Shown here: piece by piece, positions 1 through 9,813 of the stretch | How positions within the stretch are numbered: the stretch's first letter is position 1 | How the letters are laid out: each line of letters starts with the position of its first letter | NCBI RefSeq assembly: GCF_000340885.1 | Contig: NC_020291.1 | Coordinates: forward strand, 5,331,001 to 5,395,000 | Direction: 5' to 3' | Source: Clostridium saccharoperbutylacetonicum N1-4(HMT) | GTDB taxonomy: Bacteria; Bacillota; Clostridia; Clostridiales; Clostridiaceae | Length of the DNA: 64,000 nt | The notes under the pieces: generated by a model | Seen by the model: the letters and a program-made list of their open reading frames with translations, nothing else | Told to the model about the DNA's origin: nothing | Database searches by the model: none | Program-made: the position numbers and the translations under genes

Positions 1-71
1 ATAATTCCCACATCCTAAGCCTAATTAAAATTATGCAGCCAATAAAACTAATTAGTATTAATCCCTTAAAT

Positions 72-103
72 AAATAGCCTCACTATAACTAGTGAGGCTA
101 TTT
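72..103. terminator. Hairpin terminator after the GH106-like gene
   Basis: A perfect 14-bp stem (72-85 with 90-103) closes a 4-nt loop, TAAC. It lies directly downstream of the minus-strand stop codon at 105. A/T-rich flanks on both sides would give weak U-tracts either way, so it may work in both directions. Nothing else is recognised in bases 1-71. Confidence 0.8.
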
Positions 104-104
104 A

Positions 105-2693
105 TTATTCATAACTTTCTATTATAATGCTTTCTGTAATGCCAATTGGTTCTAATAACATGTATTGGGATAACCAGTCATATTGTTCTCTAACTAGTGT
201 TGTACTCACGTCTATTACTAACTTATTTTCACCTTCAAAAATGTAATCAGAAATATCAAATCTATATGGTGGAACTATTTTCATACCTATTTCTTTGTTA
301 TTTAAGATAACTTTTGCACTTTCTGAAACTCCTTTTAATACTAAATAGGATTTAGCTTTTTTTGAATCAACGTTGAAACTCATTTCATAGCGAATAATCC
401 CTGCAAAATCCTCTTTTCCATCTAATTCCTGTAACTGAATTAAAGAGTCTAAGGTTATTGCATCCTCGAATACGTTAAAATCTTTGCTAGTTGCAAAAGA
501 TACTTTATATATTCCCTCTACTGCTTTTTCTTCTACTTTTGTAAGAATTTGTTCCTTTCCACCTTCATACTCTAGTTGAGTATGAGGAAAAATAACTATC
601 TTTGATTCATAAGGATAGAGATTTAATTTTAAAGCATTTTCATCTTCTTTAAGTATATTCTCCATTGCATTATAAGTATATGCTGTACTTGAAAATGGTA
701 TTTTCAACTTTGTAGATATAATATTATATGGATGTTCATTTACAAACATAAATATATGACCATCTTCCTGTTCATAATGATAATATCTCAAATAAGGCTC
801 GTAAGAGCTTGTAGATATCTCATATAACCCAGCTTTCTTTAAATCGTCTACTAAATCATCTAAATTAATCACATGAATATTTTTTTCTGCTTTCATTTCT
901 TTTAAAACAGATTCAATATAATTTCCTTCACTTTCACGTACAGGTAGTGCTTCTAAGAAATAAATAGGCATTTGTTTTTTAGCAAATACTAAGATTTTTT
1001 CTAAAAATGCTTTTGGTAAAGCTTCTGCATAAGGTACTACTAACCCTTTAAAAATTTCTTTATTCACTTTTATGCCATCATAATTACTTTCTGCTTTTAC
1101 TAATTCATCTATTGGTAAAATATCAAAATCTATTTGATTTCTTGTGAGTTCTGCTGCTGGCTTTTGAAGAAGCATATATTCTCCAGCCCACTCTGCTTCT
1201 CCATGATACACAATAGCTAAAGGTGCTCTATGAATACCATCAGAAAGTAAATGACTCATACGATTTGTATAATCCATCAATAGTTTAAAGCCTTCAAATT
1301 GTGGATTTTTTCCATGAGCATAAAAATGCGGAGGACAGTCAAAGTCAGGATATTGCTTTGGATCAAACGCATGAGGCACAAATTCATTTACTCCACGAAC
1401 TAACATATGATCAACAGTCCACTTCATTTTTTTATTACCTTCTGCCCAGCCATATGCGCCAAAAACTTCACACATAGTCCTTCCTTTTTTCTTAGGATCC
1501 ATATGTCCAAGTGATGTTCCAAGCTTGGCTAATGCATAGTGAAAAAATTCTCCATCCCATCCATTGCTGGTCATAGCCTTATTTACGCAGTAATCCTGCC
1601 CTGGCATTAGTTGATGAAGTACCTCATCAATACCTGCCATATGCTGACCTGCCATAGCACGATAAAAATGTCCTGCTCCATATCCAAGTCTTCCATGAGC
1701 ATTATTGTCCTCTATAGTATGTCCAATATACATAACGTTATGTTCTTCACACCAATTTCCTATTCTTTGATTAAAATTTTCTGAATATAATCTACTCACT
1801 AAATCCATATATACATATCTAATGTGATGAGCTTTCTCTCCACCTTCTATAAATAAAAGTGGCAAATACATAAGTGAAGAAATTCCTAGCCTTTTATCCA
1901 TAAGCTCTAACATATCTTTACGCCAAGGTAGTACCATGTCAAAACGCCCTATAGAACCTAATGGCCCATGCATATTTCCAAAGCGTGGTTCATCTGAGAA
2001 AAAGCCAACTATAGTTTGTCCAAACTCTTCTTTATATTTTTCATAATGAGACTCATATACAGTATTAATTAAAATATCTGTTGCTTCTGGATCTATTGGA
2101 TTTAAATATCCCTCTGTCTGCTTTTCTCCACCATTAAAACTGGTATACAGAATCATAACACTCCACTGACCTTCTGGCAAATCGAAGGAAACTGTCTTAT
2201 TTTCCTTTACTCCTTCTGTAATATCCATTAGAGTATCTGGGTCTACATTTTCATAATCTAATTTTCTACCAAGAATAACTCCAATTATTTCATCTTCCTT
2301 GTCTGATAATGCATACTTAATAATCGCCTCTGCATTTTTCATAGGGCCAACAAAATCTAATACTTTTAGCCCTAAAAATCGCTTACGAAGATGAGGAAAT
2401 TCATTTTTTATGCGACCATTTGCAAAGCCTGTTGGAAAGTGAGAATCATCTAAAATCCAAACCTTCATATCTCTTTTTTTAGCTTCATCTATTATGGCGT
2501 CTATATCCATCCACCACTTATCCCCTAAAAAATCAGGATGTGGTCTAGCCTCTACGCAAACCGATTTGATTCCTGAATTATAGATCTTATCCATATAATC
2601 ACGTAATACCTGCTCTTCTTCACCGTGCTGCCAAAATAGAGGAAAAATGTGATTTGAATATTTTCCTGATAATACTTCTTTTACTTTTTTCAT
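105..2693 (-). CDS. Putative glycoside hydrolase, GH106 / alpha-L-rhamnosidase-like
   Basis: This 862-residue protein is probably a cytoplasmic glycosidase, since it has no signal peptide or membrane segment. The first 450 residues look like a TIM-barrel catalytic region rich in aromatic and acidic residues (for example FFSDEPRFG, GHTIEDNNAHGR, MCEVFGAYGWAEG). The C-terminal 130 residues read as a jelly-roll sugar-binding domain of the GH2/GH106 type (RYEMSFNV, RFDISDYIFEGENKLVIDV). This arrangement resembles the family annotated as alpha-L-rhamnosidase or GH106-like, but substrate and catalytic residues cannot be fixed by eye. A GAGGAG ribosome site precedes the ATG. It lies 44 nt downstream of a PTS EIIBC gene and is probably co-transcribed with it, so its substrate may be the sugar, perhaps phosphorylated, that the PTS imports. 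Confidence 0.6.
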   Translation of the reverse strand: MKKVKEVLSGKYSNHIFPLFWQHGEEEQVLRDYMDKIYNSGIKSVCVEARPHPDFLGDKWWMDIDAIIDEAKKRDMKVWILDDSHFPTGFANGRIKNEFPHLRKRFLGLKVLDFVGPMKNAEAIIKYALSDKEDEIIGVILGRKLDYENVDPDTLMDITEGVKENKTVSFDLPEGQWSVMILYTSFNGGEKQTEGYLNPIDPEATDILINTVYESHYEKYKEEFGQTIVGFFSDEPRFGNMHGPLGSIGRFDMVLPWRKDMLELMDKRLGISSLMYLPLLFIEGGEKAHHIRYVYMDLVSRLYSENFNQRIGNWCEEHNVMYIGHTIEDNNAHGRLGYGAGHFYRAMAGQHMAGIDEVLHQLMPGQDYCVNKAMTSNGWDGEFFHYALAKLGTSLGHMDPKKKGRTMCEVFGAYGWAEGNKKMKWTVDHMLVRGVNEFVPHAFDPKQYPDFDCPPHFYAHGKNPQFEGFKLLMDYTNRMSHLLSDGIHRAPLAIVYHGEAEWAGEYMLLQKPAAELTRNQIDFDILPIDELVKAESNYDGIKVNKEIFKGLVVPYAEALPKAFLEKILVFAKKQMPIYFLEALPVRESEGNYIESVLKEMKAEKNIHVINLDDLVDDLKKAGLYEISTSSYEPYLRYYHYEQEDGHIFMFVNEHPYNIISTKLKIPFSSTAYTYNAMENILKEDENALKLNLYPYESKIVIFPHTQLEYEGGKEQILTKVEEKAVEGIYKVSFATSKDFNVFEDAITLDSLIQLQELDGKEDFAGIIRYEMSFNVDSKKAKSYLVLKGVSESAKVILNNKEIGMKIVPPYRFDISDYIFEGENKLVIDVSTTLVREQYDWLSQYMLLEPIGITESIIIESYE

Positions 2694-2737
2694 GTTTCTT
2701 CTCCTCTTAATTAATTAAAAATCAAATATTTATTAGG

Positions 2738-4105
2738 TTATTTTTCGTCACCTTTTACCCCAAATAAATATGCTAAAACACCTGAAACTACAAATGATGC
2801 TGCTGAAGCTGCTAAGTAAATAATAAAATGCCCATTATTTCCTGTTGGGTTTAAGAACATTGGAGCTCCTAGAACTCCTCCACCACCAAATCCATACATC
2901 ATTAATCCTGCAGCTGCTGTAATAGCCCCTCCAATACCACCACCTATAAATGCACATACAAAGGTTCTTTTATATGGCAGTGCAATACCATAGATAATTG
3001 GCTCTGTTACTCCTAACAATCCTGTTAAACAATTTGAAAATCCAAAGGCCTTCTTTTCTTTATCTTTAACCTTTAATCCAAAACCTAACGCCACACCAGC
3101 TAAAGCATAAACAGTTACTGAAAGTATAGCATTTATTGGGTCCTGATGCATAGTTGCTATGTTATTTATTAAGATTGGAATAAATGCATAATGTAATCCA
3201 AAAATTACAATTAGTTGCCAAAATGCTCCTAAGAAAATACCAGTAAATAATGGACTTAAGTTATAAAGACCACTAGTTAACGCTGCTAATCCATTACTCA
3301 TATATGTAGCAATTGGTCCAATTACTATAAATGTAAGTGGTACTACTATTATTGCAGTAAGACAAGGCGAAAACATTGATTTAAATGCTGTTGGCAATTT
3401 TTCTGTAAAGAATCTTTCTATTTTTGATGCTATATAAGCTGCTATAATAATTGGAAATACGGAACTTGTGTAGCTCATTAATATTACTGGAATTCCTAAA
3501 AAAGTTAACCCATTATGCTGAGTGTATGCAGTTACTATGTTAGGGTACACAAGTGCTGCCCCGATAGCAGCTCCTAAATAAGGATTACTTTTAAATTTCA
3601 AAGATGCAGAGAATCCCAACATAATTGGTAAAAAGTAAAAAAAGCCATCTGCAAATGCATAGAGAATTTGATACGTTCCATCAGTAGGAGCTAATAGATT
3701 AAAAGTCGTACATAATGATAATGCACCCTTTAATATACCACTTGCACCTAATACTCCAAGAATTGGTCCTATAACAGCTATAATTGTTTTAAAAAATGCA
3801 TTAAATAAATTATCTTTCTTTTCACTGTCTTCTTTTTTTATTTCTGTAGTACCATCTGTCATACCAATCTCTTCACAAACAGCAGCATAGGCTTTTTTAA
3901 CCTCTGTTCCAATAACAACTTGATATTGTCCACCTTGCTGAATTACAGATAAAACCCCTTTAGTGTTTTTAATTTCATCTGTTTTTGCAATCTTTTCATC
4001 CTTTAAAACAAAACGTAATCTCGTTACACAATGTGTTAGATTTTCTATGTTATCTTTTCCACCAATTAGAATTACTACTTGCTTTGCTAAATCTTTATAA
4101 TCCAT
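2738..4105 (-). CDS. PTS transporter EIIBC, glucose/sucrose/beta-glucoside superfamily
   Basis: A 455-residue membrane permease that would import and phosphorylate a sugar. Residues 1-85 form the EIIB domain with the phospho-acceptor Cys26 in HCVTRLRF. After a linker, the rest is an EIIC domain with about ten membrane helices and the conserved GVTEPIIYG motif near residue 365. The protein ends after EIIC and has no EIIA domain, so it must borrow EIIA (a Crr-like protein) from elsewhere, as SacP, TreP and MurP types do. It is first in a two-gene unit with the GH106-like hydrolase and is divergent from an AraC regulator that probably controls it. The sugar cannot be told from sequence alone. 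AAGGAGG precedes the ATG. Confidence 0.85.
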   Translation of the reverse strand: MDYKDLAKQVVILIGGKDNIENLTHCVTRLRFVLKDEKIAKTDEIKNTKGVLSVIQQGGQYQVVIGTEVKKAYAAVCEEIGMTDGTTEIKKEDSEKKDNLFNAFFKTIIAVIGPILGVLGASGILKGALSLCTTFNLLAPTDGTYQILYAFADGFFYFLPIMLGFSASLKFKSNPYLGAAIGAALVYPNIVTAYTQHNGLTFLGIPVILMSYTSSVFPIIIAAYIASKIERFFTEKLPTAFKSMFSPCLTAIIVVPLTFIVIGPIATYMSNGLAALTSGLYNLSPLFTGIFLGAFWQLIVIFGLHYAFIPILINNIATMHQDPINAILSVTVYALAGVALGFGLKVKDKEKKAFGFSNCLTGLLGVTEPIIYGIALPYKRTFVCAFIGGGIGGAITAAAGLMMYGFGGGGVLGAPMFLNPTGNNGHFIIYLAASAASFVVSGVLAYLFGVKGDEK

Positions 4106-4365
4106 AAATTTTCCTCCTTAAGTTTATAAATTTAATATTTATTATTGCTATATGTAAATGATATCATCTTAATCATTATGCAAAAATATCAAAACAAAAG
4201 AAGTTGACTGACCAAACTTAATATTATAATATAATCTTAAATTTTGTTATAAATTATCAATATAATCAATATTTTTAGTTTAGTGGATCAACTCAGAACT
4301 TTACAAATTTATAATATTTTAATATAGCAGGAATTGTAATCAAACTAGGGAAGAAGGTTTTTAAT
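4106..4365. promoter_or_regulatory. Divergent promoter region between PTS and araC genes
   Basis: A 260-bp, very AT-rich intergenic region. On the plus strand TTGACT (4204-4209) precedes TATAAT (4225-4230), but the 15-bp spacer is short, so this is only a candidate. On the minus strand several TATAAT-like boxes overlap the same bases. No clear operator palindrome is seen. Control of the PTS unit by the divergent AraC protein is inferred from layout. Confidence 0.4.
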
Positions 4366-5355
4366 ATGAATCATAGAGAACTAGATGAAATGCTTATGCC
4401 TCTTACAGATCGCGAAATTTATCATAAAAATCACGGCAATATATCAAGTTTTTATAATCAACTTAGTCAAATTGATTATGAAGGTAAAAAAATATATTTG
4501 TTTAACTTAGCAAATTTACTATCTGGAGAAAATATTACTCTTTCGAGGCATACGCGTTTTGCTGAAGTACCAATGCATATACATGATTATATAGAACTAA
4601 GCTATGTATATTCTGGAAAAGTTACAGAAATAATTAAAGATAAAACTATAACTTTAAAAGAAGGGCAAGTTTCTATAATTGACACTGGAATACCCCATTC
4701 TATTTTACCAACAACTGAAAAGGATATAATTATTAATATGTTAATGCGTAAGGAGTATTTTACAACATCTTTTCTAAGCAGATTATCAACTAAAGGTATC
4801 ATATCCCAATTTTTAGTCAATGCAATTTCAGATAAAACTAATCACGATAATTATATTATTTTCAATTCAGATAATAATGAAAAAATGCCTAATCTTATAA
4901 AAGAACTTCTATGCGAATATTATGATAAATCTTTGTTTTTTAATGAAATTATAGATTGCTATATGATATTAATATTTACAGAACTACTAAAAACTTTTCA
5001 ATATGATACAAATAAATCTCTTTCAAATTCTAAAGGAACTGCGACAGTTATTGATATCCTTAATTATCTTGAAGAAAATTATATGACCTGCACTTTAGCT
5101 TCAACTGCTAATCACTTTAATTTCCATCCAAATTATTTAAGCTCATTAATTAAAAAAAGTACAAATAAGTCCTTTAAAGAGCTTATTCAAGCACAAAAGC
5201 TAACAAGATGCTCGATCTTACTTTCTAACAGCAATATGCCAATTTATGAAATTGCTACTGAAGTTGGATACCAAAATCTAAACTTCTTCTATAAGAAATT
5301 TAAAGATTACTTTGGAGTTACTCCTAATGAATTTCGCCATAAATATAACTCATGA
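4366..5355 (+). CDS. AraC family transcriptional regulator with N-terminal cupin
   Basis: A 329-residue DNA-binding regulator. The N-terminal half carries a cupin-like ligand domain (FAEVPMHIHDYIELSYVYSG, then EGQVSIIDTGIPHSI) of the kind that binds sugars in AraC proteins. The C-terminal 100 residues hold two helix-turn-helix motifs, with HPNYLSSLIKK in the first and IATEVGYQNLNFFYKKFKDY plus GVTPNEFR in the second. It is divergent from the PTS EIIBC / GH106-like unit, the usual layout for a local activator. GGGAAGAAGG lies before the ATG. The ligand is unknown. Confidence 0.88.
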   Translation: MNHRELDEMLMPLTDREIYHKNHGNISSFYNQLSQIDYEGKKIYLFNLANLLSGENITLSRHTRFAEVPMHIHDYIELSYVYSGKVTEIIKDKTITLKEGQVSIIDTGIPHSILPTTEKDIIINMLMRKEYFTTSFLSRLSTKGIISQFLVNAISDKTNHDNYIIFNSDNNEKMPNLIKELLCEYYDKSLFFNEIIDCYMILIFTELLKTFQYDTNKSLSNSKGTATVIDILNYLEENYMTCTLASTANHFNFHPNYLSSLIKKSTNKSFKELIQAQKLTRCSILLSNSNMPIYEIATEVGYQNLNFFYKKFKDYFGVTPNEFRHKYNS

Positions 5356-5387
5356 CAATAATATTAAAATTATTGAAATAATATAAA

Positions 5388-5428
5388 AGTGATGTTAATT
5401 ACTCACAATTTAAGTACTTAACATCACT
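5388..5428. terminator. Bidirectional hairpin terminator between convergent genes
   Basis: A 16-bp stem with one mismatch (5388-5403 with 5413-5428) lies between the convergent ends of the AraC gene and the deacetylase gene. AT-rich sequence flanks both sides, so it can serve both transcripts. Confidence 0.75.
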
Positions 5429-5473
5429 ATACTAATATTTCAATATTAATTTAGTTGCAGTGATTCATATCTA

Positions 5474-6271
5474 TTACAGACTTCTTGTTTCTCCACCTTC
5501 AATTCTTACAGCTTTATCATCTACGCTAATCCATACTGTTATTGCAGTCGGATTATAAACTATATCTCCTTTAGCTGAAAATTCAAGCTGCTTTAATGCC
5601 TTTATATATCTCATTACATCAACATTTGTTGCAAACCAAATTTCATCACTTTTAGAAACTAACTTACAAAAATCTTCAATTAGATTCCAATTATTATTTC
5701 TTTCAAACTCAAAACTATGTCCCCAAACGTACATAAGCTTTAGTTTTCCTTTAAACTCATAATCTAAAAACTTTTGTCCAAGTTCCATAAGATTGTCATC
5801 ATGATGACAAGTTGCATTCCAAGCTAAAAAATCTTCTGGTATATAAAAATCATGATGCGAGATTACAGTTCTTGAATACTGCATTCCAATGCTATCAAGA
5901 ATTTTTATTAGTTTCCCATTAAAAGCTCCATATGGATAAGACATTCCTTTTATTGGATAACCAACTAAAGATTCTAAGCATTTTCTGTCTTCAATTATTT
6001 CTTCTATAATTGCTTCAACAGGTATGCAATCTAAAAACGGATGAGTTTTTGCATGCACTGAAACCTCGTGACCTTTATAAAGTTCTGCAACTTCAGCTTT
6101 TGTAATAAAATTTTCCTTATCTAACATTCCAGAATTTAAATGAAACGTACCTTTTACTCCATACTTATTAAATATGCTTATCAACCTTCTATCAAAAATC
6201 TGACAGTCATCATAACTCATAGTCAATGCTTTTGTTCTTCCTTCTGGAAACAGATCAAAATTTATATTCAT
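5474..6271 (-). CDS. Polysaccharide deacetylase-like protein (CE4 / NodB homology)
   Basis: A 265-residue protein of the NodB-homology deacetylase family. The motifs seen are SYDD (the metal and base motif, usually TFDD), VHAKTHPFL (the metal-binding histidines) and SYPYGAFN. There is no signal peptide, unlike secreted peptidoglycan or chitin deacetylases, so an intracellular role on acetylated oligosaccharides is inferred from its place after an arabinofuranosidase gene. The start at 6271 was chosen because GAGGTGAG sits 4-8 nt upstream; an upstream in-frame ATG at 6310 has no comparable site. It is probably the last gene of the yesM-yesN-GH51 unit, though 116 nt separate it from the preceding small gene. 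Confidence 0.75.
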   Translation of the reverse strand: MNINFDLFPEGRTKALTMSYDDCQIFDRRLISIFNKYGVKGTFHLNSGMLDKENFITKAEVAELYKGHEVSVHAKTHPFLDCIPVEAIIEEIIEDRKCLESLVGYPIKGMSYPYGAFNGKLIKILDSIGMQYSRTVISHHDFYIPEDFLAWNATCHHDDNLMELGQKFLDYEFKGKLKLMYVWGHSFEFERNNNWNLIEDFCKLVSKSDEIWFATNVDVMRYIKALKQLEFSAKGDIVYNPTAITVWISVDDKAVRIEGGETRSL

Positions 6272-6387
6272 AATTCTCACCTCAAAATTAATATATGGTC
6301 CAATTATCAAAGCTCAATTGTCTATTATCAGTTGCTATACAAGTCTTAACAAAAAGAGTTCTTGCAAACAAATTTAACACAATATAA

Positions 6388-6642
6388 TTACCATGCAGAA
6401 TATGGACAATCTTTTTCCCGCTGTAAGGCTCTTATCTGAACAATGCATCCACATTGCATGCAGGTTGTACTATACTCTAGATACTTACATCCCCCACACT
6501 TTTGAAGCCTTTTACTGTAGGTTTCTTCAGATACTAATTTAAAATTTCCGCTATTAACAATACTAATTACCATTGCTTTTATGTCTTCTGATGCAACTTT
6601 AACACTTGCTGAGCACCCTTTACAGTTATCTATATATGACAT
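6388..6642 (-). CDS. Small eight-cysteine protein, DUF6171-like
   Basis: An 84-residue protein with eight cysteines (7, 10, 49, 52, 61, 64, 66, 79) arranged as CKGC, CGGC and CMQCGC, a pattern typical of zinc-ribbon or other metal-binding modules. It resembles small clostridial proteins annotated DUF6171; function is unknown. Its start lies only 6 nt after the GH51 stop codon, and no good ribosome binding site is seen, so translation probably depends on coupling to the GH51 gene. The coding reality is supported by the strict Cys spacing and by the tight operon position. Confidence 0.75.
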   Translation of the reverse strand: MSYIDNCKGCSASVKVASEDIKAMVISIVNSGNFKLVSEETYSKRLQKCGGCKYLEYSTTCMQCGCIVQIRALQREKDCPYSAW

Positions 6643-6648
6643 AAGCGC

Positions 6649-8127
6649 TTATTCTAATTCTAATGTAACTAATGACATAGCAGGTAATTCTGCTGTAAAC
6701 TTGCCTTCTGCTATGCTAGCACCATTAAATACTTTTGGTGATACTTTTTCTGGTTCTTCAAAAGTATTATGAGCGTTCATTACATCAGCGGTAAGTATAG
6801 TGCCTGTCACTTTAGTCATAACATTTCCTCTTAATTCACATTGAATATCAGCTGATTTTGTAGGACTTAGATTGCATATAGATATATGAATTTTTCCTTT
6901 TACATCCACTGAAGCAGTTGCGCTTACCTGTGAAATCTTATCATCGCCACAAACATAATCAGGTGCTTCAATATTTAAGTCAATTAATTCAGCATCTTGA
7001 TGAACCTTGTACATATTAAAAGCATGGTATGTTGGAGTTAAAATCATCTTACTTCCCTCTGTAAGTATAACTGCTTGAAGCACGTTTATTGCTTGAGCTA
7101 TATTAGCCATTTGAACTCTATCACAATGCTCATGAAAAATATTAAAATTAATTCCAGCAATTAAAGCATCTCTAATTGTATTTTGCTGATATAAGAAGCC
7201 TGGATTTGTTCCTGGTTCAACATCAAACCAAGTCCCCCATTCATCAACAATTAAAGCTACTTTCTTATCAGGGTCATATCTATCCATAATTGTTGAATGT
7301 TTCGAAATAAGCTCCTCCATAAACATTGATTTTTTCATAGTCATAAACCATTCTTCTTCACTAAACTCTGTAGCAGAGCCTTTACCTAACCAAAAATCTC
7401 CTGGAACTGTGTAATAATGCAAGCTTAATCCATCCATAAATTTACCTGCTTCTCTCATAAGCACTTCAGTCCAGTTATAATCATCACCATTAGCCCCACA
7501 AGCTATTTTAAAAATTTTATTATCACCAAAATTTCTTACATAACTTGAATATCTTCTATATAAATCAGCATAATATTCTGGACGCATATTACCGCCACAA
7601 CCCCAATTTTCATTTCCCACTCCAAAGTATGTAAGTTTCCAAGGCTCCTTATTACCATTTTCTGCTCTTAAATTTGCCATTGGTGATTCTCCATCAAAAG
7701 TCATATATTCAACCCATTCTCTCATCTCTTGAACAGTTCCACTTCCTACATTACCACATACATATGGTTCTGCACCTAAAAGCTCACATAATTCAAAAAA
7801 TTCATGTGTACCAAAATGATTGTTTTCTGTTACTCCTCCCCAATGTACATTAACCATCTTAGGTCTCGCTTCTGGATTACCTATACCATCCTTCCAGTGA
7901 TATTCATCGGCAAAGCATCCTCCTGGCCATCTTAAAACTGGTAGCTTTAACTCTTTTAAGGCTTCCACTACATCTTTTCTAATTCCATTTATATTAGGAA
8001 TTTCAGAATCCTTTCCTACCCAAAAACCGCCATAAATGCATCTTCCTAAATGTTCAGCAAAATTTCCATAAATATTCTTGTTTATTTTTCCTTTTTTAAT
8101 ATCTGTATTTACAACTATCTTTGACAT
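6649..8127 (-). CDS. abfA: Alpha-L-arabinofuranosidase, GH51
   Basis: A 492-residue intracellular GH51 enzyme that removes alpha-L-arabinofuranosyl side groups from arabinoxylan or arabinan oligosaccharides with retention. The (beta/alpha)8 domain is followed by a C-terminal beta-sandwich. The acid/base is Glu173 in [12 protein letters not shown] and the nucleophile is Glu296 in IVDEWGTW. The conserved [14 protein letters not shown] motif is at 65-78. Length fits the family. There is no signal peptide. It lies 76 nt downstream of the yesN response-regulator gene and upstream of the Cys-rich gene. Confidence 0.93.
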   Translation of the reverse strand: MSKIVVNTDIKKGKINKNIYGNFAEHLGRCIYGGFWVGKDSEIPNINGIRKDVVEALKELKLPVLRWPGGCFADEYHWKDGIGNPEARPKMVNVHWGGVTENNHFGTHEFFELCELLGAEPYVCGNVGSGTVQEMREWVEYMTFDGESPMANLRAENGNKEPWKLTYFGVGNENWGCGGNMRPEYYADLYRRYSSYVRNFGDNKIFKIACGANGDDYNWTEVLMREAGKFMDGLSLHYYTVPGDFWLGKGSATEFSEEEWFMTMKKSMFMEELISKHSTIMDRYDPDKKVALIVDEWGTWFDVEPGTNPGFLYQQNTIRDALIAGINFNIFHEHCDRVQMANIAQAINVLQAVILTEGSKMILTPTYHAFNMYKVHQDAELIDLNIEAPDYVCGDDKISQVSATASVDVKGKIHISICNLSPTKSADIQCELRGNVMTKVTGTILTADVMNAHNTFEEPEKVSPKVFNGASIAEGKFTAELPAMSLVTLELE

Positions 8128-8203
8128 ATTACACCTCTTAACTCAAATTTTATCTATATTCTATTTACAATGAGCAATGGTCCTTGATCATTGTCAATTA
8201 ATC

Positions 8204-9799
8204 CTATCTGCAACAAAATTGTTTTCTATATTGTAATGGTGTCTTTTCTTTCAATTGAACAAATTTATTTATAAAATAATCTGTATTACTATATCCAACC
8301 TTCTCTGAAATTTTATAAATTTTATCGTCACTTCGTTTTAGTAATTCTGCTGCTTTTTCAATTCTATATGCGTTTAAGTAGTCTTTAAAGGATACGTTAT
8401 ATTGCTTTTTAAATATTTGACCTAAATAAGCGCTATTGATATAGTACTTTTCACTTAAATATTTTAAACTTAACTTTTCCATATAATGTTCTGAAATCTC
8501 TTTGTTAATTTGACTTAAGATTCCTTGAAACGAGTGCTGCCTTAATTGATTTAAATATTCTGCAAATTCCAAAGAAAATGTTTTCAAATGATTTACACTT
8601 CCTCGACTTATCATTTGTTCAAAAGAAATCGAAGTAATATATTGCATTACTTCCTCTTGGTCAATTTCTGAATCTAGTTCCTTTGCAATATTAATAAGAT
8701 TACACAATAGATAATTAATATTTATTTTTATAATATCTAAGTTTATCTTATGTTCTCCGAAACTCTTGTAAATTTTCTCTACACACTTTACTATTTCTTC
8801 CTTATTGTTATCCTCAATTTCATGAATTAAATAGTCCATATATTTTTTTTCTTCACTACAGTTTAATTCTTTTCTTTTTGCCATTTCATCATAATATGCA
8901 ATATTATTTTCAATTGAAAAATCAGAAAATAATTTAGCTACAGTTGCAGATTTGTATGATAATGCTATTGTTTCAATATTATCTACTTTCTCACCTACAT
9001 AAATAAAAAAATCATATTTTTGAATTTGTTGCATATTTGTTTTAAAATTTAAAATATATTCATGCTCAGCCATTCCTTTTTCTTTCGCAAACCTTTTATC
9101 ATAAATAAATCCAATATCATAACAATCCTTAGTTTGTCCCATATCAATAATGACATTGTAATAATTTTCCCCAAGCCATCCAATAATGTTTTGATAAAAA
9201 ATCTGCTGTTGTTCCATTTTTTCATTTTCTGATATAGTTATTTCATCATGATTATTATAATTAATTTCAATAATCAAATATCTCAAATCAGAAGAAAAGT
9301 CTTGATATTTTTTAATGTATTCTAAATTTGCATTATTACATTTACCATGTATAATTTCATTAAAAAATCTATCATACACAACCTTATCTTTAATTTTTTG
9401 CATTGTTTGTTGTTGTTCCTGCTTTATAAATTCTTCTTTAAAAGAGCTCAATACCTTAATCAGTTCCTCTTTTTGGATTGGTTTTAAAATATAATCATTC
9501 ACATTACATTTTATTGCTTTCTTTGCATATTCAAACTCATAATATCCACTTAACACAATTATTTTAACTTCTTCTGATATATTTTTACGCACATATTCAA
9601 TTAATTCAATTCCATTCATTTCTGGCATTTTTATGTCTGCAATTATTAAATCAATATCTTTCTTTTCCAATTCCTTTATTGCTTCAAGTCCATTAGCAGC
9701 TTCTCCAACAATTTCATAACCATATTGTTCCCAATTAATTAGAATCTTTAACCCTTGTCTAATAAATGGTTCATCATCTACAATCAATACCTTTATCAT
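8204..9799 (-). CDS. YesN-type response regulator with AraC DNA-binding domain
   Basis: A 531-residue regulator. The N-terminal receiver domain has acidic DDE residues at 8-10 and the phospho-acceptor Asp55 in IIADIKMPE. A long middle region is followed by two C-terminal helix-turn-helix motifs (INSAYLGQIFKKQYNVSF, then ISEKVGYSNTDYFINKF and TPLQYRKQF). It forms the usual pair with the upstream YesM-like kinase (14-nt gap, AGGAGG ribosome site). Such pairs usually control nearby sugar ABC importers and glycosidases; here the flanking GH51 gene and the 12-20 kb xylo-oligosaccharide operon are the likely targets. Confidence 0.9.
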   Translation of the reverse strand: MIKVLIVDDEPFIRQGLKILINWEQYGYEIVGEAANGLEAIKELEKKDIDLIIADIKMPEMNGIELIEYVRKNISEEVKIIVLSGYYEFEYAKKAIKCNVNDYILKPIQKEELIKVLSSFKEEFIKQEQQQTMQKIKDKVVYDRFFNEIIHGKCNNANLEYIKKYQDFSSDLRYLIIEINYNNHDEITISENEKMEQQQIFYQNIIGWLGENYYNVIIDMGQTKDCYDIGFIYDKRFAKEKGMAEHEYILNFKTNMQQIQKYDFFIYVGEKVDNIETIALSYKSATVAKLFSDFSIENNIAYYDEMAKRKELNCSEEKKYMDYLIHEIEDNNKEEIVKCVEKIYKSFGEHKINLDIIKININYLLCNLINIAKELDSEIDQEEVMQYITSISFEQMISRGSVNHLKTFSLEFAEYLNQLRQHSFQGILSQINKEISEHYMEKLSLKYLSEKYYINSAYLGQIFKKQYNVSFKDYLNAYRIEKAAELLKRSDDKIYKISEKVGYSNTDYFINKFVQLKEKTPLQYRKQFCCR

Positions 9800-9813
9800 A
9801 ATATCCTCCTATA

